NCBI RefSeq assembly: GCF_003851125.1 | Contig: NZ_BGOW01000001.1 | Coordinates: 1-64,000 of the forward strand | Length of the DNA stretch: 64,000 nucleotides | From: Sulfuriferula multivorans | GTDB taxonomy: Bacteria; Pseudomonadota; Gammaproteobacteria; Burkholderiales; Sulfuriferulaceae | Direction: 5' to 3' | Shown here: positions 9,268-18,739 of the stretch, in pieces | Layout of the letters: every line of letters begins with the position of its first letter | How positions within the stretch are numbered: the stretch's first letter is position 1 | Program-made: the position numbers and the translations under genes | The notes under the pieces: generated by a model | Database searches by the model: none | Seen by the model: only the letters and a program-made list of their open reading frames with translations | What the model was told of the DNA's origin: nothing

Positions 9268-10410
9268 ATGGAACTGACCCAAACCGCTCCGCAGGAATCG
9301 TTTTTCAAGCGCCTATCGTGGTTCGATTGGCTGTTTGCCGCTTTTCTCATCGGCGGCGCCGGCTACGCATTGAGCCTGTATAGCAGCTACATGAATGTCT
9401 ACGATAAAAGCATTTTGCTGGCCGCAGTCGGGGTTTTTTCCATACTCGGCTGGAACTGGAAACCCATTCGCCCCCTGATGATTGGGGTAGCCGTGTTGAG
9501 CATGTTCGCCATCTCGAATTATCACGGCGATCTGGCGCGTGGCAATCAGGCATTTTTCCTGAAGTATCTGTTTGCCAGCCAGTCCGCCATCATGTGGATG
9601 AGCGCCCTGTTCATCATGGCAACTTTAAGCTACTGGCTCAGCCTGGCCACGCGCTCGGAATTCGCCGCCAAGGTAGGCAGCGGACTGACCTGGGCCGCCA
9701 TCCTGATGGGGCTGATCGGCTTGATGGTGCGGTGGTATGAATCCTATCTGATCAGCCCTGATGTAGGCCACATTCCCATTTCCAACCTGTACGAAGTTTT
9801 CATCCTGTTTTCCATCATCACCTCATTACTGTATCTGCATTACGAACGTCTCTATAACAACCGTCAAATGGGCGCTTTCGTGTTGCCCGTGATCAGTGCC
9901 GCGGTAGGTTTTTTGCTGTGGTATGCATTTGATCGCCAGGCTCAGGAAATTCAACCCCTGGTACCGGCGCTGCAATCCTACTGGATGAAAATCCATGTCC
10001 CGGCCAACTTCATCGGCTATGGTTCGTTTTCACTTGCCGCGATGGTGGGCATTGCGTATCTGCTGGCTTCCAAAGGCATACTCGCCTCGCGTCTGCCGAA
10101 ACTGGAAGTGCTTGATGATGTCATGTACAAATCCATCGCCGTAGGTTTTGGCTTCTTCACGATTGCCACGATTCTCGGCTCGCTGTGGGCGGCGGAAGCC
10201 TGGGGCGGATACTGGTCCTGGGATCCCAAGGAAACCTGGGCGCTCATTGTCTGGCTCAACTACGCTGCGTGGCTGCATATCCGCCTGGTGAAGGGTTTGC
10301 GCGGCCCGATGCTGGCCTGGTGGGCAGTGGTCGGCCTGTTCGTAACCCTGTTCGCCTTTCTGGGCGTGAATATGTTCCTGTCCGGCTTGCATTCCTACGG
10401 CACACTCTAA
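9268..10410 (+). CDS. ccsB: cytochrome c biogenesis protein CcsB/ResC (haem handling)
   Basis: A polytopic haem-handling protein of System II cytochrome c maturation, partner of ResB. The 380-residue protein has about eight membrane helices and the tryptophan-rich haem-binding motif WGGYWSWDPKETW near residue 310, which defines the family (also called CcsA). A conserved histidine precedes it in the WMKIHVPANFIGYG segment. It is the last gene of the resB-ccsB unit and is followed by a strong bidirectional terminator. Confidence 0.93.
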   Translation: MELTQTAPQESFFKRLSWFDWLFAAFLIGGAGYALSLYSSYMNVYDKSILLAAVGVFSILGWNWKPIRPLMIGVAVLSMFAISNYHGDLARGNQAFFLKYLFASQSAIMWMSALFIMATLSYWLSLATRSEFAAKVGSGLTWAAILMGLIGLMVRWYESYLISPDVGHIPISNLYEVFILFSIITSLLYLHYERLYNNRQMGAFVLPVISAAVGFLLWYAFDRQAQEIQPLVPALQSYWMKIHVPANFIGYGSFSLAAMVGIAYLLASKGILASRLPKLEVLDDVMYKSIAVGFGFFTIATILGSLWAAEAWGGYWSWDPKETWALIVWLNYAAWLHIRLVKGLRGPMLAWWAVVGLFVTLFAFLGVNMFLSGLHSYGTL

Positions 10411-10471
10411 TCGCACGGCATCCCGCCTGCCGGGGAAACGCATCGTGACATGACTGTATCGATGCATGGAT

Positions 10472-10508
10472 AAAAAAGGCACCTCGCTGGTTACGAGGTG
10501 CCTTTTTT
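10472..10508. terminator. bidirectional intrinsic terminator
   Basis: AAAAAAGGCACCTCG pairs with CGAGGTGCCTTTTTT around a 7-base loop. It lies between two convergent genes, ccsB on the plus strand and the BPSS1780-family gene on the minus strand, and can serve both. Confidence 0.9.
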
Positions 10509-10526
10509 AATTGACTGCTAAGCTCA

Positions 10527-11255
10527 TCAAGTCACGTCAAATACATCTTTGTAGCTAGTGTAATAAGTGATGAATGCCAGAGGAAGCATGATCAGGAAAC
10601 CGAGCATCAGCGGTATGGCCGCCACAACGAACAGAACAAATACGATCATCCCATAAACCAGAAAAGGGATCATGTTTGCCCACGCCGCGCGCATGCTGAG
10701 CTTCATCGCATCGACTGCGCCCATGTTGCGAAACACCACCAGTGTGGGTGCAAACCAATATGCCATCAACAATGGTATCAACAAGGCCAGCGCCACCAAT
10801 ACGGCCAGGCCGGTACCGCTGCCGAGCATTTCCGGCGTAACGACATTGCCGGCCTCCGGGTGCCCTTGTAACATCATGGTAACCAATGCTCCGCCGCCTA
10901 GCGCCGTCATGACGCCGGCAATCAGGATCAAGCCCACCAGGTAAATTCCGCCTACAGTCACCAGTTGCGCACCATGTGATTTAAAACCGGCGAACAGGTG
11001 CGCTATTTCCAGTTCCTCACCTGATTCCATCGCCTTGCATCCAAGCATCAGCCCCGCGGTGAATGCCGGTGAGATAAGTTGAAATACCACGCTGCCGATG
11101 CGCGGGATAATCCCCAGCAAACCTGCCACTAAAAAAATACTGACCGATAGCGCTATCCAGATCAGCGGGCTCTGCTTGAACAGACCAAACGCCTGTTTGA
11201 TCCATAACCAGCCGTGACCGGCAGGTACGCGACGAAATTCGGGGATGGTTTGCAT
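10527..11255 (-). CDS. BPSS1780-family membrane protein
   Basis: A 242-residue integral membrane protein. After a short soluble start (MQTIPEFRRVPAGHGW) it has about five or six hydrophobic segments with Gly/Ala/Leu-rich helices and no catalytic motif. The N-terminal RRVPAGHGWLW pattern is typical of a conserved betaproteobacterial family of unknown function. The ATG at 11255 follows AGG at a suitable distance; an upstream in-frame start at 11294 would overlap the preceding homoserine kinase. It is 25 bases downstream of thrB and probably in the same transcript. Its function is unknown. Confidence 0.8.
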   Translation of the reverse strand: MQTIPEFRRVPAGHGWLWIKQAFGLFKQSPLIWIALSVSIFLVAGLLGIIPRIGSVVFQLISPAFTAGLMLGCKAMESGEELEIAHLFAGFKSHGAQLVTVGGIYLVGLILIAGVMTALGGGALVTMMLQGHPEAGNVVTPEMLGSGTGLAVLVALALLIPLLMAYWFAPTLVVFRNMGAVDAMKLSMRAAWANMIPFLVYGMIVFVLFVVAAIPLMLGFLIMLPLAFITYYTSYKDVFDVT

Positions 11256-11280
11256 GGTATTTACCTGTTGAAACCGGAAA

Positions 11281-12231
11281 TCAAACCCAGACACGTTGCA
11301 GCTGCGACTGAGCGGTTACGCGCTGACGCAGAATACGTTCAAAATGCACCGGATCTTTGGCATGGGTAAGTTCGCCGGGGCGCGGAAAGTGCAAGTCATA
11401 CAATCGCGACACCCAGAAACGCAGCGCCGCAGCACGCAGCATTACCGGCCAGGCACCCCGCTCGATCGGGGTAAATGGCCGCACAGCATGATACGCACTC
11501 AGTAATGCCAGCATGCGTTCCTCATCCAGCCCGCCCTCATCGCTCACACACCAGTCATTGACGGAAATCGCCACATCGTAGAGCCATACATCCTGGCAGG
11601 AAAAATAAAAATCGATCACCCCGCTCAGGCGTTCGCCGTCGAACAGCACGTTATCGCGAAACAGGTCTGCATGCACCACACCACGTGGCAGATCCTGCAA
11701 ACGGTGCAACGCCTGAAAACGCACCTCGTCGAGCAACACCTGCGCCGAGTCGGCATCCAGAAACGGCATAAGCTGCTGTGCCGTCACCTTCCACCATGCA
11801 GCACCCCGCGGATTGTCACGCTGGAAAGGGAAAGTCTTGCCCGCCAAATGAATATCGGCCAGGGTTTCACCCACCTGAGCGCAATGCGCGATGCCCGGCG
11901 TTTCCAATGACTTGCCCGACAGACACGATACGATACTGGCCGGCTTGCCGTTCAGGCTGGTCAGCAGGCTGTCGGCGATGGTTGCCACCGGTTGCGGGCA
12001 CGGCACGCCATGCCGCGCCAGGTGATCCATGAGATTGAGAAAATACGGCAGCTCATCATGCGTCAGCTTTTCGAACAGCGTCAATACATAACGGCCATGC
12101 GTGGTGGTGAGGAAGTAATTGGTATTTTCGATCCCCGAAGAAATACCGTTGAGTTCGACCAGCGTGCCGATAGCATACTGGCCAAGCCAGGTACTGGCTT
12201 CGTCGGGGGTAACGGTAGTAAATACAGACAT
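11281..12231 (-). CDS. thrB: homoserine kinase (ThrB, aminoglycoside-phosphotransferase fold)
   Basis: Phosphorylates homoserine in threonine synthesis. This 316-residue protein is of the APH/choline-kinase fold used by betaproteobacteria and pseudomonads rather than the GHMP type of E. coli. The catalytic loop HADLFRDNVLF is near residue 190 and the metal-binding ISVID-like segment, here GVIDFYFSC, follows. The N-terminus MSVFTTVTPDEASTWL fits the family. A longer open frame (from 12375) has a non-homologous N-terminus and is rejected. It sits between a DUF2782 protein gene and the BPSS1780-family gene, all on one strand. Confidence 0.9.
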   Translation of the reverse strand: MSVFTTVTPDEASTWLGQYAIGTLVELNGISSGIENTNYFLTTTHGRYVLTLFEKLTHDELPYFLNLMDHLARHGVPCPQPVATIADSLLTSLNGKPASIVSCLSGKSLETPGIAHCAQVGETLADIHLAGKTFPFQRDNPRGAAWWKVTAQQLMPFLDADSAQVLLDEVRFQALHRLQDLPRGVVHADLFRDNVLFDGERLSGVIDFYFSCQDVWLYDVAISVNDWCVSDEGGLDEERMLALLSAYHAVRPFTPIERGAWPVMLRAAALRFWVSRLYDLHFPRPGELTHAKDPVHFERILRQRVTAQSQLQRVWV

Positions 12232-12286
12232 GGTTACTAAGATGACCGTGGCCGCAAATTCGCGGCCAGAAATTAGAACGCCGGGA

Positions 12287-12625
12287 CTACCACTCGTGTA
12301 CCACCCACATCGGTGGATGGATGTTTGAACCCAGGCCTTCCTGACGTGCAAAGGTGCCGTCGCCCAACTGGTCAACCAGATAATAAGGTTTGCCCACGGC
12401 CGGCGTGACCTTGATCATATAGAGCTTGCCGTGCACACGGTATTCTTCGACTTTCTCCTGACCGCGTTTCTTGATGGTTATCTGAGGCGCATTGGCGTCA
12501 TTGGTCAACCCTGGCGGCGGCGGTGGGGGTGGCGCATCCGGCAAAGGCTGCAGGTTATTCGGGCGATCCGCTGCTGCAGCAGCAATGGGCAGTATGATTA
12601 GCAAGGCGGCAATGAGACGGCGCAT
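12287..12625 (-). CDS. DUF2782 periplasmic protein
   Basis: A small exported protein of 112 residues: signal peptide (about 1-19, ending AAA), a proline run of seven residues in the linker near 29-40, then a conserved domain with EEYRVHGKLYMIKVTP and PYYLVDQLGDG. This is a conserved small family often found beside homoserine kinase or polA in betaproteobacteria; its role is unknown. The ATG at 12625 is preceded by AAGGA 9 bases upstream. The longer frame upstream has no homologous residues. Confidence 0.8.
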   Translation of the reverse strand: MRRLIAALLIILPIAAAAADRPNNLQPLPDAPPPPPPPGLTNDANAPQITIKKRGQEKVEEYRVHGKLYMIKVTPAVGKPYYLVDQLGDGTFARQEGLGSNIHPPMWVVHEW

Positions 12626-12683
12626 GGTGGCGTCCTTATGTTTATACGATTGTTTTGATTTTAGCAGAGCCTGCAACGCCACC

Positions 12684-13412
12684 CTACAAATAAAGTTGAA
12701 TTTCACGTTCCCGCGCCGAAGGCTCAAAACCGCGTTTCTCATAATGGTCAAAAATTGCCCGCACCACTTCTTCGGGCTGATCAATCACCTTGATCAAATC
12801 CATATCCTCCGCACCTATCATGCCCTCGTTTACCAACGTGACCCTGAACCAGTCCAGCAACCCGCGCCAGAAGGGCTCATGAACCAGTATGATGGGGATT
12901 TTGCGGGTTTTCCCTGTCTGTACCAGGGTAAGCGCTTCCATTAATTCATCCATGGTGCCAAAACCGCCGGGCATCACCACGTATGCCGAGGCAAACTTGA
13001 CGAACATCACCTTGCGCGCAAAAAAATGCGTGAAGCTCTGCGAGATATCCTGATAAGGGTTGTCATGCTGCTCGTGCGGGAGTTGAATGTTCAAACCCAC
13101 ACTCGGTGATTTGCCAAAATAGGCGCCCTTGTTGGCAGCTTCCATAATACCGGGGCCACCGCCCGAGATGACCGAAAAACCAGCATCCGACAGTTGCCGT
13201 GCGATGCGCTCGGTGAGTCCATAGTAAGGATGGTCGGCAGGTGTGCGGGCACTGCCGAACATACTCACCGCCGGACGGATCTCGCCCAGACGTTCGGTAG
13301 CCGATACAAACTCTGACATAATCTCGAACATGCGCCAGGATTCGCGTGCGTTATAGCCTGCATGGGCAGCAAGTTCCGGATCGGCGGGCAGAGGCAATTT
13401 TTCTTTAAGCAT
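12684..13412 (-). CDS. LOG-family protein (TIGR00730, cytokinin riboside 5'-monophosphate phosphoribohydrolase-like)
   Basis: A Rossmann-fold protein of 242 residues of the LOG/YgdH-like family, whose characterised members release adenine-type bases from nucleoside monophosphates. The diagnostic motifs are present: SGGGPGIMEAANKGA and PGGFGTMDELMEALT, the latter carrying the catalytic glutamate. I prefer ATG at 13412; an earlier in-frame ATG at 13478 would overlap the divergent polA by 55 bases. Only 11 bases separate the two start codons, so their promoters must overlap each other's coding DNA. Confidence 0.85.
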   Translation of the reverse strand: MLKEKLPLPADPELAAHAGYNARESWRMFEIMSEFVSATERLGEIRPAVSMFGSARTPADHPYYGLTERIARQLSDAGFSVISGGGPGIMEAANKGAYFGKSPSVGLNIQLPHEQHDNPYQDISQSFTHFFARKVMFVKFASAYVVMPGGFGTMDELMEALTLVQTGKTRKIPIILVHEPFWRGLLDWFRVTLVNEGMIGAEDMDLIKVIDQPEEVVRAIFDHYEKRGFEPSAREREIQLYL

Positions 13413-13423
13413 TTTGGGGTATC

Positions 13424-16153
13424 GTGGTGACAAAAAAGCTGCTGTTGGTGGATGGATCGTCGTATCTGTATCGGGCATTTCACGCGCTGCCGGATATGCG
13501 CAACAGTGCCGGTGAACCCACCAGCGCCATTTACGGCGTGCTCAACATGCTGCGCCGGTTGAAAAAAGATATCGCCGCCGATTATAGTGCCTGCGTATTT
13601 GACGCCAAAGGCAAAACCTTCCGCGACGACTGGTATCCCGAGTATAAAGCGCACCGGCCATCCATGCCAGACGATCTGGCACGCCAGATCGAACCGCTGC
13701 ACAACGCCATCCGTGCCATGGGCTGGCCGCTGTTGATGATAGACGGCGTCGAGGCCGACGATGTGATCGGCACATTGGTCAAAATGGCCGAAGCCGAGGG
13801 CATGCACAGCATCGTATCTACCGGCGACAAGGACATGGCGCAACTGGTCAACAACCACGTCACTCTGATCAATACCATGACCAACGAAACCCTGGATGAA
13901 GCTGCGGTGCTGATCAAGTTCGGTATTCCTCCGGCACGCATTGTGGACTACCTGACGCTGGTGGGCGACGCGGTGGACAATGTGCCGGGGGTGGAAAAAG
14001 TCGGTCCCAAAACCGCGGTGAAATGGCTCACCGAATACGGCACGCTGGACAATCTCATCACCCACGCCGGGCAAGTGAAAGGTGCCGTGGGCGACAACCT
14101 GCGTCGCGCGCTGGACTGGCTACCCACCGGCCGCAAGCTGATCACCATCCGCACCGATGTCCCTTTGCCCGTGGATATACATGAGCTGTTAATGGATGCG
14201 CCAGACAAAGCCGCACTTGGTGCGCTCTACACCCACTATGAATTCAAGAGCTGGCTGCGCGACCTCGACAATGGCGCGCCCTCCCCTTCCGCGGCTCCCA
14301 CCATAACAGACATGTTCGCCAGCGACGCGCTGCCCGCAACGCCCGCGCCGCATCATTACGACACCCTGCTCACCCAGGCACAGCTTGATGCCTGGCTGAC
14401 CAGGCTGATGGCCGCCGCGCTGGTATGCGTGGATACCGAAACCACCAGCCTCGACCCACTCCAGGCGCGCATTGTGGGTATGTCTTTCGCCATCGAGCCG
14501 CACTCTGCAGCCTACCTGCCGCTGGCGCACGTCGGGCCGGATGCGCCTCAGCAGTTGGACCGCGACAGCGTGCTGGCGCAACTCAAGCCCTGGCTGGAAG
14601 ATGCCACCCGCGCCAAACTCGGCCAGAACCTCAAATACGACATGCACGTACTTGCCAACCACGGCATTCAACTGGCCGGGGTGGCACACGACACCCTGCT
14701 GCAGTCCTACGTGGTGGAATCGCACCAGTCGCGCAACATGGATAGTCTTGCCTTGCGCCACCTGGGGGTAACCACCATCACCTATGCCGAAGTCGCCGGC
14801 AAGGGTGCCGGACAAATCGGCTTTGAGCAGGTAGACGTGGCGCGCGCCGCCGAATACGCCGCCGAGGATGCCGACGTCACACTCCAGCTCCATCAATCCA
14901 TGTACCCGCGAATCGCCGCTGACGCCAGGCTGGACTATGTATACCGCCAGCTGGAAATACCCGTGTTATCGATACTCTGGAAAATCGAGCGCAACGGCGT
15001 ACTGCTCGATGTTAAATTACTCGACGCGCAAAGCCGCGAACTCGGACAAAAAATGCTGGCACTGGAACAGCAGGCGCACACGACCGCCGGCCAGCCGTTC
15101 AACCTCAACTCGCCCAAGCAGATTCAGGAAATCCTGTTCACCCAGCTGGGCTTGCCGATAATCAAGAAAACCCCGGGAGGCGTACCTTCCACCGACGAGG
15201 ACGTGCTCACCCAGCTCGCCCTGGATTACCCGCTACCCAAGCTGTTGCTGGAATACCGCGGCCTGGCCAAGCTCAAGTCCACCTATACCGACAAGCTGCC
15301 GCGCATGGTCAACCCCGCCACCGGACGCGTGCATACCAGCTATTCGCAAGCGGTGGCGGTAACCGGGCGGCTGTCCAGCTCCGACCCCAACCTGCAGAAC
15401 ATTCCGGTAAAAACCGCCGAAGGCCGGCGTATCCGCGAGGCCTTCATCGCGCCGCCGGGCAGCCACATTGTTTCCGCCGACTACTCGCAAATCGAACTGC
15501 GCATCATGGCGCACCTCTCCAATGATGCCAGCCTGCTCAAGGCCTTCGCCGAGGACGCCGACATCCACAGCGCCACTGCCGCCGAAATCTTCGGCATGCC
15601 CCAGCAGGAGATTGGCCCGGAACAGCGCCGCGTCGCCAAGACCATCAACTTCGGGCTGATCTACGGCATGTCCGCTTTTGGCCTGGCCAGCCAGCTGGGC
15701 ATCGACCGCGCGGCGGCGCAGTCCTATATTGACCGCTACTTCGCCCGCTATCCCGGCGTCGCCGACTACATGCAACGCACGCGCGAACAGGCGCGCGAAC
15801 AGGGCTATGTGGAAACCGTATTCGGGCGCCGGCTGTGGCTGCCGGAAATCCGCAGCGCCAACAAACAGCGGCGCGACGGCGCCGAGCGCGCCGCCATCAA
15901 CGCCCCCATGCAAGGCACCGCGGCCGACCTCATCAAGCTCGCCATGATCGCCGTGCAGGGCTGGCTGGAACGCGAGCGCCTGCACAGCCGTCTGATCATG
16001 CAGGTACACGACGAACTGGTGCTGGAAGTGCCGGATGTTGAACTGGAACGCGTACGCGGTGCGTTACCCGGTTTGATGTGCGACGTGACCAAGCTGGCAG
16101 TGCCGCTTAAAATCGGACTGGGTGTTGGATTAAACTGGGAAGCCGCGCATTGA
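13424..16153 (+). CDS. polA: DNA polymerase I
   Basis: A replication and repair polymerase with three domains in 909 residues. The N-terminal 5'-3' exonuclease (about 1-290) contains DGSSYLYRAFHALP and the acidic EADDVIGTL; the proofreading 3'-5' exonuclease begins at CVDTETTSLDP (about 332) and keeps its acidic residues; the polymerase domain has motif A SADYSQIELR (about 683) and motif C VHDELVLEV (about 861). The start is one of two adjacent GTG codons (13424 or 13427). It is transcribed divergently from the LOG-family gene. Confidence 0.97.
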   Translation: MVTKKLLLVDGSSYLYRAFHALPDMRNSAGEPTSAIYGVLNMLRRLKKDIAADYSACVFDAKGKTFRDDWYPEYKAHRPSMPDDLARQIEPLHNAIRAMGWPLLMIDGVEADDVIGTLVKMAEAEGMHSIVSTGDKDMAQLVNNHVTLINTMTNETLDEAAVLIKFGIPPARIVDYLTLVGDAVDNVPGVEKVGPKTAVKWLTEYGTLDNLITHAGQVKGAVGDNLRRALDWLPTGRKLITIRTDVPLPVDIHELLMDAPDKAALGALYTHYEFKSWLRDLDNGAPSPSAAPTITDMFASDALPATPAPHHYDTLLTQAQLDAWLTRLMAAALVCVDTETTSLDPLQARIVGMSFAIEPHSAAYLPLAHVGPDAPQQLDRDSVLAQLKPWLEDATRAKLGQNLKYDMHVLANHGIQLAGVAHDTLLQSYVVESHQSRNMDSLALRHLGVTTITYAEVAGKGAGQIGFEQVDVARAAEYAAEDADVTLQLHQSMYPRIAADARLDYVYRQLEIPVLSILWKIERNGVLLDVKLLDAQSRELGQKMLALEQQAHTTAGQPFNLNSPKQIQEILFTQLGLPIIKKTPGGVPSTDEDVLTQLALDYPLPKLLLEYRGLAKLKSTYTDKLPRMVNPATGRVHTSYSQAVAVTGRLSSSDPNLQNIPVKTAEGRRIREAFIAPPGSHIVSADYSQIELRIMAHLSNDASLLKAFAEDADIHSATAAEIFGMPQQEIGPEQRRVAKTINFGLIYGMSAFGLASQLGIDRAAAQSYIDRYFARYPGVADYMQRTREQAREQGYVETVFGRRLWLPEIRSANKQRRDGAERAAINAPMQGTAADLIKLAMIAVQGWLERERLHSRLIMQVHDELVLEVPDVELERVRGALPGLMCDVTKLAVPLKIGLGVGLNWEAAH

Positions 16154-16252
16154 TCCCCAAGAACACACCATAGTGCCGCAAGGGTTTGATGATGCAAATG
16201 ATGTCGAGTATGCTTACCCAGCAAACTTTTTTGCGGCCTACTATTTAACAAC

Positions 16253-17488
16253 TTGTCGATCGTCAATACTCTAGCTGTCGATTTCCGCCTTGCGCTGCGC
16301 AATATCCTGCGTCAGCGCCGGCGCAGCTTCATCGCTGTTGTTGCCATCGGCTTTGGCGTGATCGCCATGATGCTATCTTCAGGCTACATCGAATGGATTT
16401 TCTGGGCAAACCGTGAACTGACCAGCGTTAACCAGCTCGGCCACATACAAGTGAGTAAACCGGGGTATCACGAAGAAGGCCAGGCAAACCCTTGGGCCTT
16501 TCTGCTTCCGGAAAACGCCCCCGCATTGAATGTTCTCGAACACATTCACGGTGTAAAGTCGGTGACGCCTCGCCTGGCTTTCAACGGCCTGATAAGTCAT
16601 GGCGAAAACACCATCTCCTTCATTGGCGAGGGCATTGACCCAACCAAGGATCCATCGGCTCGCAATCTGGCCATCATGGACGGGCAAGGACTCAATGCAA
16701 ATGACCCGAAGGGTATCCTGATGGGAACCGGACTGGCCGCCAATCTGGGGGTAAAAACCGGCGATACAGTGGTGTTGCTGGCCAACACGGCATCGGGTGG
16801 CATCAATGCAGTGGAAGGACATGTACGCGGTTTGTCGTCAACTTCAATGAAGGAATACGACGACACCATGCTGCGTGTGCCGATCGAAATGGCGCGTACA
16901 TTGCTGCGTACCAAGGGTTCTCATCTATGGGTCGTGTCTCTGCAACACACGGAAATGACTGATGAAGCCATGAAACAACTGAAAACAGACCCGGCACTAA
17001 AGGGTTACGAAATCGTGCCTTGGACGAAACTTGCAGACTTCTATAACAAAACCGTCGCGCTGTTTTCCCGCCAGATGAGTGTAGTCAAGTCCATCATCGC
17101 TCTGATCATCATACTCAGCATCAGCAATACCATGACCATGAGCGTATTGGAGCGCACAGTCGAGATTGGCACGGCGATGGCCTTGGGTGTCAGACGTCAG
17201 CGCATCCTAGGCCTGTTCCTGATGGAAGGATCGCTGTTGGGTGCGATTGGGGGCGCTTGCGGCGTAATACTCGGTTATCTGGCGGCCCACACCATCTCGG
17301 CAATCGGCATTCCCATGCCGCCAGCGCCAGGCATGTCGCGCGGGTTCATCGCCGCAATCATGATCACGCCCACGATTATCTGGCAGGCCTTGTTGCTGGC
17401 CCTAACGACCACCCTCATCGCCAGCATCTATCCGGCCTGGCGTGCATCGCAACTGGTCATTGTCGACGCGCTGCGCCACAATCGCTGA
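16253..17488 (+). CDS. ABC transporter permease, FtsX/LolE/MacB type (first of two)
   Basis: A 411-residue permease of the FtsX superfamily: one N-terminal helix (about 25-45), a periplasmic MacB-PCD-like domain, then three C-terminal helices (about 275-300, 320-350, 370-395). The cytoplasmic loop ERTVEIGTAMALGVRRQ is the coupling-helix signature of LolC/LolE and MacB relatives. These proteins extract lipids or lipoproteins, or transmit force to the periplasm, rather than form a channel. The TTG start at 16253 has no clear ribosome-binding site. A second permease follows after 12 bases. The ATPase, an outer-membrane barrel and a LolA-like protein are encoded just downstream. Confidence 0.85.
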   Translation: MSIVNTLAVDFRLALRNILRQRRRSFIAVVAIGFGVIAMMLSSGYIEWIFWANRELTSVNQLGHIQVSKPGYHEEGQANPWAFLLPENAPALNVLEHIHGVKSVTPRLAFNGLISHGENTISFIGEGIDPTKDPSARNLAIMDGQGLNANDPKGILMGTGLAANLGVKTGDTVVLLANTASGGINAVEGHVRGLSSTSMKEYDDTMLRVPIEMARTLLRTKGSHLWVVSLQHTEMTDEAMKQLKTDPALKGYEIVPWTKLADFYNKTVALFSRQMSVVKSIIALIIILSISNTMTMSVLERTVEIGTAMALGVRRQRILGLFLMEGSLLGAIGGACGVILGYLAAHTISAIGIPMPPAPGMSRGFIAAIMITPTIIWQALLLALTTTLIASIYPAWRASQLVIVDALRHNR

Positions 17489-17500
17489 GGAACTCCAGGT

Positions 17501-18712
17501 ATGTGGAAACTCGCCCTGCGCAATGTCCTGCGCCACAAAGCCCGAACCGGCATGACGCTATTGGCAATCATCGCCGGCGTAGTAGGCCTGATCCTGAGCG
17601 GCGGTTTCGTCCAGGATATCTTCACTCAGCTAGGTGAAGCTCTTATCCATTCTCAATCCGGCCACATACAACTTTCGCGCACCGGATATTTCGAACATGG
17701 CGCCCGCAGCCCAGAGAAATATCTGATCGCACAACCCGAGCCGATACGCCGGGAAATCTCTGCCATCAAAGGAGTGGAGGATGTGATGGGCAGAATCTAT
17801 TTTGCCGGCCTGCTCAATAATGGCCGTTCCGATCTGCCCATTGTTGGGGAGGGTGTGGAGGCATCCCGAGAGGCGAGGCTTGGCAGCGGTATGGTAATCT
17901 CGGCTGGACGAATGCTAGAGGACAAAGATACTCAAGGCATGATGGTAGGTTACGGACTGGCCCACGCGCTGAAACTCAAACCTGGCGACTGGGCAACCCT
18001 GGTGATGAACACCGCCGACGGCGCTTTGAACAGCCTCGACTTCCAGGTCGTGGGGGTCTTTCAGACCTTAGCCAAGGATTATGACGCACGTGCTGTGCGC
18101 ATCCCTCTGTCAGCCGCCCAATATCTGCTGGCCACACATGGGGTCAATACGCTGGTGGTGTCATTAAAGCACACCCGGGACACGGCACCGATCACCGCTG
18201 TCTTGTCCAGAAAATTTGCCGGAACCGGCCTGGAAACAAAAACCTGGCTGGAGTTGAACGACTTTTACGCCAAGACCGTGAAGATGTATGACGTGCAGTT
18301 CGGCGTGCTGCGCATCATCATCCTGTTAATGGTGTTGTTGAGCGTGATCAATAGCGTCAATATGAGTGTGTACGAGCGTGTGGGCGAATTCGGCACCATG
18401 ATGGCTCTGGGCAATCGCAGTAGCAAAGTATTCGCTCTGATCATCACGGAGAACACGATTATCGGCCTGGCTGGAGCCACTCTCGGCGTGGTGCTGGGCA
18501 TCGTCCTGGCGCTGATCATCTCTGCCATCGGCATTCCCATGCCACCGCCCCCCAACGCGGATCTGAGCTACACCGCTCACATCCGTGTCGTACCCTCGGT
18601 AGTCGCAGGCGCTTTCGCAGTGGGGCTGATTGCCACCTTCATCGCAGCGTTTCTACCAGCAGCGCGTGTACATCGCATACCTGTGGTGGATGCACTCCGC
18701 CAGAACGTTTAA
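17501..18712 (+). CDS. ABC transporter permease, FtsX/LolE/MacB type (second of two)
   Basis: A 403-residue paralogue of the preceding permease with the same order of one N-terminal helix, a periplasmic domain and three C-terminal helices. The N-terminus MWKLALRNVLRHKARTG and the coupling segment YERVGEFGTMMALGNRS are family signatures. Both permeases carry the IGIPMPP motif near the C-terminus. The two probably form a heterodimer, as LolC and LolE do. The gene ends 28 bases from the convergent stop of the barrel gene, with only a weak CCGGG/CCCGG hairpin (18727-18739) between them. Confidence 0.85.
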   Translation: MWKLALRNVLRHKARTGMTLLAIIAGVVGLILSGGFVQDIFTQLGEALIHSQSGHIQLSRTGYFEHGARSPEKYLIAQPEPIRREISAIKGVEDVMGRIYFAGLLNNGRSDLPIVGEGVEASREARLGSGMVISAGRMLEDKDTQGMMVGYGLAHALKLKPGDWATLVMNTADGALNSLDFQVVGVFQTLAKDYDARAVRIPLSAAQYLLATHGVNTLVVSLKHTRDTAPITAVLSRKFAGTGLETKTWLELNDFYAKTVKMYDVQFGVLRIIILLMVLLSVINSVNMSVYERVGEFGTMMALGNRSSKVFALIITENTIIGLAGATLGVVLGIVLALIISAIGIPMPPPPNADLSYTAHIRVVPSVVAGAFAVGLIATFIAAFLPAARVHRIPVVDALRQNV

Positions 18713-18739
18713 GTTTTCGCTCTGCACCGGGAATCCCGG

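Noticed and set aside
13265-14074. A 269-codon frame antisense to polA and running into the LOG-family gene
   Set aside because: Both overlapped genes are firmly identified; the frame has no ribosome-binding site or domain.
15233-16009. A 258-codon frame antisense to polA
   Set aside because: It lies wholly within the conserved polymerase domain and has no family features.
16154-16252. Possible small gene or promoter between polA and the permease
   Set aside because: No open frame or recognisable promoter of quality was found in these 99 bases.
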